13,127 nucleotides of DNA. Source: Candidatus Pacearchaeota archaeon. GTDB lineage: Archaea > Nanobdellota > Nanobdellia > Pacearchaeales > GW2011-AR1. The stretch lies in NCBI GenBank assembly GCA_026395775.1, contig JAPLYA010000143.1, forward strand, positions 1-13,127, written 5' to 3'. Made by a program: the position numbers and the translations under genes. The notes below the pieces were generated by a model. It made no database searches and had not been told where the DNA came from. It saw nothing but the letters and a program-made list of their open reading frames with translations. Of this stretch, positions 6,064-12,571 are shown piece after piece (positions within the stretch are counted from its first letter, which is position 1; the number at the start of each line of letters is the position of its first letter).

Positions 6064-6279
6064 TTATCCTATCTGAGTATTAATTCCTAACATGCGAACA
6101 GATTGGCTAATATTTCTAGTTTCATAAACAAAGGTGTCACCATCTATTGCACGAGTCATGTTGACATACTCGATTTTGTTATCATCAGTTACATCTCCTG
6201 TCATAGTAGAAGTAAAATATCCGAGAAAAACTAGATTAACTAAAATAATGAGAAATATTAAGATGTTGAGGAGTTTCAT
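6064..6279 (-). pseudogene. Truncated paralogue of the SNase/LTD nuclease
   Basis: This 71-codon frame repeats the N-terminus of the nuclease encoded at 3773-4510. The first 25 residues (membrane anchor) are identical, followed by NKIEYVNMTRAIDGDT, a divergent loop, and RMLGINT. It then stops after TQIG, where the full-length copy has PEKN. Most of the SNase fold, the catalytic residues beyond the first motif and the whole LTD domain are missing, so it cannot be an active nuclease. At the DNA level the anchor region differs from the other copy at roughly a fifth of positions, nearly all silent. It therefore evolved under protein-level constraint before, or despite, truncation. It has its own TATA box. 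It could be a recent pseudogene or a retained small membrane peptide. Confidence 0.65.
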
Positions 6280-6301
6280 AAAATAAACAAATAATAAGGA
6301 A

Positions 6302-6309
6302 TATATAAG
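6302..6309 (-). promoter_or_regulatory. TATA box of the truncated nuclease paralogue
   Basis: CTTATATA on the minus strand is centred about 26.5 nt upstream of the ATG at 6279. The promoter spacing matches that of the full-length copy, so the truncated copy may still be transcribed. Confidence 0.4.
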
Positions 6310-6351
6310 TTTTGAGTTGTAATTTTGTTAGGGGTACTTAACTAGCGCCTA

Positions 6352-7296
6352 TTAAATTTCTTTCAGTTTTATTAATTTTTCAACATTTAAGATTTTGTAA
6401 CTTTCTAGCTCTTTATTTTTTTCTTTTAAGAGATTCAAAAATTCTCTAAGTTCTTGATAATCCTCAGATAAAAAATCTATTATTATGTTATTTTCTATAG
6501 TTACTGAAACAAAAGGAATTCTTTTTTCTTTTTTAAAATATTCTAATAAATTTGATATATCGCTGCCAGGAGCAATATTTAAAATGCAGAGGTTCCAGAG
6601 ATATCCTAAGCGGTTATAATTAAGTAGTATTTTATAATTCTTAATTATACTTTTATTCTCTAAAAAAAGAATATGCTTTTTTATTGTCTCTGGCTTCTTG
6701 TTTAACCTTGCAGATAGATCGAGATAGTTAAATCTAGCATTATTTTTGATTTCTGAAAGTATTTTCTCGTCTAATTTTTCAATATCTAAAATTTTTTTAT
6801 CATGACTCAATTCTATGATCTTTGAATCTTGAGATACAAGATTTATTCTAGATATTAAATGCTTGTTAATAAAATAAGTTTCTCTTCGAATCATGAATGA
6901 CTTGAATATTTTGTTTATTTTACTTAATGTTTCTGATAATTCCATGGCATCTTTATATAGAATCGAAATACCTAAATTTGATTCGCCAAATAATTCAGCG
7001 ATCCATGCAATCTCTCTTAATTTTTTTACCTCTTCTACCTTTTTATTATATGTCTCTTTGTCTATTCCTTGTAGCATCAAATATAAATGCATATTATTAT
7101 AACCTAATTTAAAAAAGTCAATTATTGAAACATAATTTAGGATTATTCCTTTTTGGATAAATTTATTTATTTTGATTCGAATTGCCTGTTTTGATAAGTT
7201 TAATTTTTCTGCTAGAAACCCCAGGGTGCTTCTAGAATTAATGTCTAGCAGTTCCAATAACCTTTGGTCTTTATAATTTAGTTTAAATCTATCCAT
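6352..7296 (-). CDS. Double-module Lrp/AsnC-type transcription regulator
   Basis: This 314-residue protein is built as two Lrp-like halves. Residues about 5-60 form a winged helix-turn-helix (DQRLLELLDINSRSTLGFLAEKL, then LSKQAIRIKINKFIQKGII), followed by an alpha/beta ligand-binding-like part to about 150. A second helix-turn-helix begins at about residue 174 (LDEKILSEIKNNARFNYLD, then KKPETIKKHILFLENKSII), again followed by an alpha/beta part ending in ILNVEKLIKLKEI. Single Lrp/AsnC proteins are about 150 residues, so this is a tandem fusion. Lrp-family regulators sense amino acids. The gene is divergent from the aaRS-like cluster, with only 76 bp between the start codons, so it probably controls that cluster and itself. 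The start is supported by a TATA box 25.5 nt upstream. Confidence 0.8.
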   Translation of the reverse strand: MDRFKLNYKDQRLLELLDINSRSTLGFLAEKLNLSKQAIRIKINKFIQKGIILNYVSIIDFFKLGYNNMHLYLMLQGIDKETYNKKVEEVKKLREIAWIAELFGESNLGISILYKDAMELSETLSKINKIFKSFMIRRETYFINKHLISRINLVSQDSKIIELSHDKKILDIEKLDEKILSEIKNNARFNYLDLSARLNKKPETIKKHILFLENKSIIKNYKILLNYNRLGYLWNLCILNIAPGSDISNLLEYFKKEKRIPFVSVTIENNIIIDFLSEDYQELREFLNLLKEKNKELESYKILNVEKLIKLKEI

Positions 7297-7372
7297 AATT
7301 TATTTAAATAGGGGGATTATATAAACTTTTCTATTAAATAACATTTATATATTCCGGTTATCAATCATTTTT
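7297..7372. promoter_or_regulatory. Divergent promoter region of the regulator and the aaRS-like cluster
   Basis: Two TATA boxes face away from each other. TTTATATA on the minus strand (7318-7325) is centred 25.5 nt from the ATG at 7296. TTTATATA on the plus strand (7344-7351) is centred 25.5 nt from the ATG at 7373. Both predict leaderless transcripts. The minus-strand box is preceded by purine-rich GAAAAG, a good TFB element. The imperfect inverted pair ATTTAAATAG (7302-7311) / CTATTAAAT (7331-7339) brackets the minus-strand TATA box and may be an operator. Any Lrp binding here would affect both genes. Confidence 0.5.
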
Positions 7373-8509
7373 ATGTTAGGACCATATACTGCAAATAAAG
7401 ATGGCTCAATTTCTTATAAGGGTAATAAATTATTTCTTGCTATTCAAAATATCCAGTCTGTAGAAGTTCCAATAGAAGAGATTGAGGATAGAGTTAATCA
7501 GTTTGCTAAGGATAACATGTGGGGTCATATCGCAAAGATAAATCATCAAGTTAACATTTCTACAAATGAATTTTTTAATAATCTTGGGGCATTATTTACG
7601 CCCCTTCCTTTGACCACCCGAATGATATCGTCTCCTGGTGCAGTTTATGGTAAAGAAGCAATTAATTATACAACCGATACTTGCCCCATAACCCTCAAAT
7701 GGTTTGATCTTCAAAATACAGCGTTTTTATCAGAATCTTCACAAATCTATTTAGAACTTGCGATAATACAAAACGGGGTAGATCAAGTTTATTCAATATA
7801 TAATTCATTTAGAAAGGAGCATGCCGATGCTACACATCTTTCGGAATTCCATCATATTGAATACGAAGGAAAAATAAACCAAACACAAAATGAGGAAATA
7901 ATTTTAAATTTGATTAAGAAAATTATAACTGATCTTTTAGAAAAGAATAGAAAAGATATGGCCTACTTTTTGGATGAAGAGAAGCTTAAGGAACTCAAGA
8001 ATTTTGCAGACAACATTCATAATGTTCCAAGACGGACATTTAAAGAAGTTTTGGAATTGTTATATAATGATACAGGCAATGAAAAATATAAAGAGTTTAC
8101 ACTCAAGAATTTTGGCAGTTGGGAAGAAATAAAAATTACAGAAATTTTGGGAAATATGGTCGTGATAAGAGAGTTTCCATTATTGGAAGTTCCATTTTAT
8201 CATGCATTAGTAGATGGAAAAGAACCAAAGGTTGCAAGCAATTCTGATTTTATTTGGCCGAGTTATAGAGAGACTGTCGGTAGTGGACATAGAGTTAGGT
8301 CCAAGGAAGAATTAAATAAAAAAGCAGATATCTTTCAACTACCCAAAGAAGATTATTCTCCTTATTTACAAACAAGAGAATTAAATAACTACAGAGAGAC
8401 TTCTGGTTTTGGGTTAGGCTGGGAAAGATTGCTTCAAGGCCTTTTAGAAACGCCCTTTATCTGGAGTGCTTGTCAATTCCCGAGAGTAGATATAACATTA
8501 AAACCCTAA
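7373..8509 (+). CDS. AsnRS/AspRS-like class II core without OB domain
   Basis: This 378-residue protein matches the catalytic core of asparaginyl/aspartyl-tRNA synthetases. It has LSESSQIYLELAI (119-131), motif 2 with VYSIYNSFRKE (139-150) and HLSEFHHIE, and the late FIWPSYRETVGSGHR region (293-307), where true AsnRS has E..GGS.R. Motif 3 is SGFGLGWERLLQGLL (344-358), followed by the terminal CQFPR. The N-terminal anticodon-binding OB fold (about 100 residues) is absent, because the core begins within 25 residues of the start. The class II activation residues, Arg of FRKE and Arg of GWER, are kept, so it should form an aminoacyl-adenylate. Known precedents for OB-less AsnRS paralogues are the archaeal asparagine synthetases of Pyrococcus type, which make Asn from Asp and ammonia. 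In this cluster it could also join an Asp/Asn-like acid to another amine. It starts the operon, and the stop is 1 bp from the next ATG. Confidence 0.8.
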   Translation: MLGPYTANKDGSISYKGNKLFLAIQNIQSVEVPIEEIEDRVNQFAKDNMWGHIAKINHQVNISTNEFFNNLGALFTPLPLTTRMISSPGAVYGKEAINYTTDTCPITLKWFDLQNTAFLSESSQIYLELAIIQNGVDQVYSIYNSFRKEHADATHLSEFHHIEYEGKINQTQNEEIILNLIKKIITDLLEKNRKDMAYFLDEEKLKELKNFADNIHNVPRRTFKEVLELLYNDTGNEKYKEFTLKNFGSWEEIKITEILGNMVVIREFPLLEVPFYHALVDGKEPKVASNSDFIWPSYRETVGSGHRVRSKEELNKKADIFQLPKEDYSPYLQTRELNNYRETSGFGLGWERLLQGLLETPFIWSACQFPRVDITLKP

Positions 8510-8510
8510 A

Positions 8511-9341
8511 ATGGAAATAGAAAAAATAACCTCAAAAGATATTAATGAGATGGATTACAATCAGTTAATTGGTTTAATCAAAGAAACCAATAGGCCCCCC
8601 GGAGGGAGAAAAACAGTATTTGAGATTATCAATAGGGCTTGTATTGATAGAGAAAGTAATGTTCTAGAGATTGGAACAAGTACGGGTTTTACAGCAATTG
8701 AATTAAGTAAATTAGTAAAGTGCAAAATAACTTCTATTGATATAAATGAGATGAGTTTAAAAGAAGCTCAAGACAGATCATTGCAAGAGGGGTTTAATAA
8801 TATAAAATTCATTAAAGCGGATGTAAATAATCTTCCATTTAAAGACTCTGAATTTGACCTTGTTATTGTGGGCAATGTACTTTCACTAATGTCCAATAAA
8901 GAAAAAGCATTTGGTGAATGTAGAAGGGTGTGTAAAAGAACAGGATTTATTGCTGCAGTGCCAATGTTCTATATTGAAAAACCATCGGATGAACTGGTCA
9001 AAAATGTTTCAAGGGCTATTCAGGTCAATATCACTCCCCTTTATAAAAAGGATTGGGATGATTTTTTCAAAATTCCTGACTTAGAAGTTTATTGGGCTGA
9101 AAAATATAAATTTGATTATGCTGATGATAAGATTATCAAGGGATTTGTAGAAGATATATTGGATAGAGAGCATCTTAAGAAGTTGGAAAAAGATACTTTT
9201 GAAACATTAAAAAGGAAATATACAGATTATATGTTTTTGTTTAGAGATAATCTTTCTAAAATGGGGTTTTGTATCATTTTATTATCAAATAAAATGATTT
9301 GGGAAGACCCCGAGTTATATACTTCTTTTAAATCAGATTAA
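8511..9341 (+). CDS. Class I SAM-dependent methyltransferase
   Basis: This 276-residue protein has the Rossmann-fold methyltransferase order. Motif I is VLEIGTSTGFTAIEL (51-65). The acidic end of strand beta-2 is TSIDINEMSLKEA (74-86), and motif II/III covers FIKADVNNLPFKDSEFDLVIV, with the Asp residues that contact SAM adenine and lead into beta-4. A post-core GFIAAVPMFY strand follows. The region after about residue 145 is family-specific and probably forms the substrate lid. The substrate cannot be read from the sequence; it resembles small-molecule rather than RNA methyltransferases of the Methyltransf_11/25 type. The ATG lies one base after the previous stop, with no Shine-Dalgarno sequence, so it is probably translated by coupling. 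An intergenic gap of 41 bp with a new promoter separates it from the next gene. Confidence 0.82.
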   Translation: MEIEKITSKDINEMDYNQLIGLIKETNRPPGGRKTVFEIINRACIDRESNVLEIGTSTGFTAIELSKLVKCKITSIDINEMSLKEAQDRSLQEGFNNIKFIKADVNNLPFKDSEFDLVIVGNVLSLMSNKEKAFGECRRVCKRTGFIAAVPMFYIEKPSDELVKNVSRAIQVNITPLYKKDWDDFFKIPDLEVYWAEKYKFDYADDKIIKGFVEDILDREHLKKLEKDTFETLKRKYTDYMFLFRDNLSKMGFCIILLSNKMIWEDPELYTSFKSD

Positions 9342-9352
9342 TAACCAAAATG

Positions 9353-9360
9353 TTTATAAA
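9353..9360 (+). promoter_or_regulatory. Internal TATA box before the LeuRS-like gene
   Basis: TTTATAAA is centred 26.5 nt upstream of the ATG at 9383, in the only noticeable gap of the cluster. It suggests that the LeuRS-like, ProRS-like and amidohydrolase genes can be transcribed separately from the first two, as a leaderless mRNA. Confidence 0.5.
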
Positions 9361-9382
9361 TTAGCTACTTTATAGTTACAAT

Positions 9383-11389
9383 ATGGAATCGAAGAAAAAA
9401 TACACAGTGAACGTTGCATATACAACCCCCTCAGGTAGAATGCATATTGGACATGGGCTAGGGCATACTATCTCGGATGTGGCTTTAAGATATGGGGCCT
9501 TGAGACAAAGAAAAGATACTTTTTTTGGTTTTGGGATGCATTCAACAGGTAAGGATCTTATTAAAATTATTTCAAAATTAGGCGAAAGAGATCAATTATC
9601 TGAAACATTAAAGCAGTATAATCTCTCAAGACAAAAAAGAGATGAAATTACTTCAAGAGGGAGCTTAAAAGAACAAGTAGATGAATTAGTGAAAGAATAT
9701 AGAAAACAATATCAGGAAGTGATCGAAAGACTCGGTGTTGCTATGAACTACGACAGCTTTTTTAGTACACATCAAGAAGCAAACCAAAGATATACGCAAT
9801 GGACTTTAAGAAGATTGGCTGAAAAAGGATTAATAGTTGAAACAGAATCGGACAGGCCTTATTGCCCAAAATGTGATGATATTAAACATATTGACAAAGA
9901 TCTTTCTGAGGTTTCTGCAGTTGGAAAAGTAAACTGGGATGAAGTAAGAATAGAAGAAGGTATGATTCGTGGGGGGGATTTTGAATGCAGACTTCATTCT
10001 GGTGAGAAAATAATTGTAAAAAGAAGGAAGGAAAGAGCGATTAATTATGGGGACCCGCAGATGCAACAAAAAACAATTGAACTTGCAAAAAGAATGGAGG
10101 TTTTTCCTAAAAAGTATAAGCCCGATCTAGAGAATATAATAAGAACCAGGTTGGCAAAACCTTTTGAAAGAAAGGCTCACGAAAATGTAGGGGCAATATC
10201 TCCATTTGACCAGACAAAAAGTGTAGAGGCTCTCTCAGATAGCAATATTTATATGGAATTTTATGCTATTTCACAACTCATAAATCGAGGAAAATTAAAA
10301 TCGGAGAATCTTACTGATTCATTCTTTGATTATATTTACATTGGAAAAGGTGATGCAGATATTGTTGCCCGAGAATCAAGAATTAGTAAAGAAATATTAG
10401 AAGAAACAAGGGAGCACGTAAATGATACTTATCCTGTTGATATTAGTGTTGCTGGATTTGAACATCTTAGCGTACATATGCCTTTTTCACTTTTTACCCA
10501 CGCAGCAGTGCTTCCAGAAAAATACTTTTTTCCAGGGTATATTGTAACTTCCCACATAACAAGAGATGGAGAGAAAATGTCAAAATCAAAGGGCAATGTC
10601 GTTTATCTTGATGAACTTTTAGATTTAACAAAAATTGAAGGTAAATTAAATGGTTTAAGTGATGGGGCATCTCTCGATGCTGTAAGATTCTTTTTATCTT
10701 ACTATCAAAGCCTTGATAAAGATTTTGATTGGAACGATGATAATTTTAAATCTTCTGGAATTAAGGGGATGAGAAGATATGTTACTGGAATAACCGAAGC
10801 TGCAAACTTATTGAAAGGTTTAGAAGGAAGGACCTTAGAACCAAGAGATAAGTGGTTTTCAACAGTTGATCAAAGAACTGTTCAAGAGATAACTGAAAAA
10901 ATGGACGAGAAAGATTCAAGAGGGGCTCTTGTCACATTAGTAGATATAAGAGGCAAGGCCCTATCGGCTTATTTATCCCCATCAAATCCTAATCAAGGGG
11001 CATTATCAAGATTTTTGTTAAACCAAATAAATATGGGCTATCCTGTTATGCCCAGAGTAACTGATGAATTGAGAAAAATGTATTTTAATGATTCGAAATT
11101 GGAATGGCCTTCAGCAAAACCCGATTTTATCTTTCCAGAACCCTATGAAATAATTGAACATCAAATGAAGGGAAGAGGCTATGAAAAAAATCTCTCTGGT
11201 GAAATAAATGCTTTATTGGGTAGAATGTTTGGGCGACACGAAATTGGAATTGGTGAAACAGTGACTGTAGTGACCCCTACTGCACATCAAATCGAGGTTT
11301 TGCATAATCAAAAAATAAGTTTATCTGAAAAATTTAATATCAAATTTTTAGTTGATCCTCTAGCGAGAGGAATAACAATTAAAAAATAA
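9383..11389 (+). CDS. LeuRS-like class I aaRS paralogue lacking most of the CP1 editing domain
   Basis: This 668-residue protein is most like archaeal leucyl-tRNA synthetase. It shows VAYTTPSGRMHIGHG with an intact HIGH (21-24), FGFGMHSTGKDLI (archaeal LeuRS AFHVTG-like), RLAEKGLIV followed by PYCPKC (159-164), and ALSDSNIYMEFYAISQLI (283-300). FFDYIYIGKGD (314-324) and the intact GEKMSKSKGN (396-405) follow. Archaeal LeuRS is roughly 950 residues, with HIGH and KMSKS about 600 apart; here they are about 375 apart. Only about 40 residues lie between PYCPKC and GEKIIVKRRK, where the CP1 editing domain would be inserted. A helical anticodon-type region follows KMSKS, and a shortened C-terminus ends at IKK. 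Amino-acid activation is probably kept, and proofreading lost. The stop is one base before the next ATG. It could charge tRNA for a peptide pathway or transfer an amino acid directly. Confidence 0.82.
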   Translation: MESKKKYTVNVAYTTPSGRMHIGHGLGHTISDVALRYGALRQRKDTFFGFGMHSTGKDLIKIISKLGERDQLSETLKQYNLSRQKRDEITSRGSLKEQVDELVKEYRKQYQEVIERLGVAMNYDSFFSTHQEANQRYTQWTLRRLAEKGLIVETESDRPYCPKCDDIKHIDKDLSEVSAVGKVNWDEVRIEEGMIRGGDFECRLHSGEKIIVKRRKERAINYGDPQMQQKTIELAKRMEVFPKKYKPDLENIIRTRLAKPFERKAHENVGAISPFDQTKSVEALSDSNIYMEFYAISQLINRGKLKSENLTDSFFDYIYIGKGDADIVARESRISKEILEETREHVNDTYPVDISVAGFEHLSVHMPFSLFTHAAVLPEKYFFPGYIVTSHITRDGEKMSKSKGNVVYLDELLDLTKIEGKLNGLSDGASLDAVRFFLSYYQSLDKDFDWNDDNFKSSGIKGMRRYVTGITEAANLLKGLEGRTLEPRDKWFSTVDQRTVQEITEKMDEKDSRGALVTLVDIRGKALSAYLSPSNPNQGALSRFLLNQINMGYPVMPRVTDELRKMYFNDSKLEWPSAKPDFIFPEPYEIIEHQMKGRGYEKNLSGEINALLGRMFGRHEIGIGETVTVVTPTAHQIEVLHNQKISLSEKFNIKFLVDPLARGITIKK

Positions 11390-11390
11390 A

Positions 11391-12569
11391 ATGAGATTAT
11401 CAAAACAATTATTTGCAACAAATATGAAAAAGCCTGAGGATTATCCTACTAGGACTACATCTTCTCTTCTTGAAGACGGAGTTTTTACTTTTTTTAGAGA
11501 TCCAGGAGTACCATTTTATCTCCCAATCGGTAGAAAAGTTTTAACAAGAATTCAGAATATTCTCTTAGAAGAATCAGAAAATTTGGGCATTTCCAATATA
11601 GAAATTCCAGCAATAATGAGAGACGAAGTTCTTAAAGAAGGAGAAGAAATAACTGGCACATTTAATGAAAGAATAATTAGACTAAAAAATGAAAGTTTAG
11701 AAGGATACCATCTTTTGACTACTCCCGAGCCGATGATAATAGATTTAGCAAGCGCATCATTATCTACTTTTAACCAATTACCAATCAGATTCGTGTACAA
11801 TGTTGATGTTCTTAGGGGCGTACAAAAACCTAAGGGCATGTTAAAGGGAAGACAATTTAAAACATTCATGGGAAATTCTTTAGATAAAGACAATGAAAGT
11901 TTAGAAGAATCATTAAAATTATTTGAACAAGTTAGTGATAATATATTTAATCGTTTAGGAATAACTATCCACAAAAGAAGAAATATTAAAGGAATATATG
12001 TGGAACATTTTTATTTTGGGGTAGAGGGGGATAATCTGGCAATGCCTGAGATAGATCCAAATAAAAGGGTTAAGGCTCTAAGCCTATCTATGGCTTACCA
12101 TTATAGTCCTAACAGAAGGATTAAAGTAAGGTTTAGAAATAGTGAAAATAAAAATTCTCATATTTTATATGGGACATATGGGCTTGGTACTCAAAGAACG
12201 TTTTATGCTTTGTTTGACTCTCATAGAGATGAAAGAGGATTTAACCTTCCACTAGAATTAGCACCTTTCAAATTTTCGGTTATTCCAGTAAAAGCCGATG
12301 ATTATGAGCGGGCTGAAAAAGTGTATGTAACAATCAAAGATAGAGCTCTATTAGATGATCGAAAAAATTCACTTTTTGGAGAAAAAGCGGCTTTTTCAGA
12401 TTATCTTGGGATACCCTGGAAAATAATTCATGGAAATGGAAGTTATGCCATAAAAAGTAGAGATGAGTCGATATTGAAAAGTTTTGATTCGGCTGAGGGT
12501 TTGATGCGGTTTCTTAGTGAAGGCAAATTTAAAGAACTTCCAACTCAAGCAGGACTACATGGGAAATAG
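11391..12569 (+). CDS. ProRS-like class II aaRS paralogue without INS domain
   Basis: This 392-residue protein follows bacterial-type prolyl-tRNA synthetase. It has GVPFYLPIGRKVLTRIQ (39-55, motif 1 region), the TTPEP loop (110-114, equivalent to the THE/TPE loop), and the motif 2 region PIRFVYNVDVLRGVQKPKG with KGRQF. Motif 3 is GTYGLGTQRTFYAL (261-274), followed by LAPFKFSVIPV and an anticodon-binding fold with LLDDRKNSLFG and YLGIPWKIIHG. Bacterial ProRS is about 570 residues with an INS editing insertion between motifs 2 and 3; here only about 100 residues separate them, so INS is absent. The motif 2 FRDE is changed to LRGV, losing the acidic residue that helps to hold the amino group and ATP. 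Archaea normally use a different ProRS type with a C-terminal zinc extension, so this gene may have been transferred from bacteria. The next ATG follows its TAG by two bases. Confidence 0.8.
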   Translation: MRLSKQLFATNMKKPEDYPTRTTSSLLEDGVFTFFRDPGVPFYLPIGRKVLTRIQNILLEESENLGISNIEIPAIMRDEVLKEGEEITGTFNERIIRLKNESLEGYHLLTTPEPMIIDLASASLSTFNQLPIRFVYNVDVLRGVQKPKGMLKGRQFKTFMGNSLDKDNESLEESLKLFEQVSDNIFNRLGITIHKRRNIKGIYVEHFYFGVEGDNLAMPEIDPNKRVKALSLSMAYHYSPNRRIKVRFRNSENKNSHILYGTYGLGTQRTFYALFDSHRDERGFNLPLELAPFKFSVIPVKADDYERAEKVYVTIKDRALLDDRKNSLFGEKAAFSDYLGIPWKIIHGNGSYAIKSRDESILKSFDSAEGLMRFLSEGKFKELPTQAGLHGK

Positions 12570-12571
12570 AA

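Noticed and set aside
6893..7112. Two overlapping plus-strand frames within the Lrp-type regulator
   Set aside because: Opposite-strand shadows of a gene with two clear HTH modules.
11552..11974. 140-codon minus-strand frame inside the ProRS-like gene
   Set aside because: Long for a shadow, but the opposite strand holds convincing ProRS motifs throughout and this frame has none.
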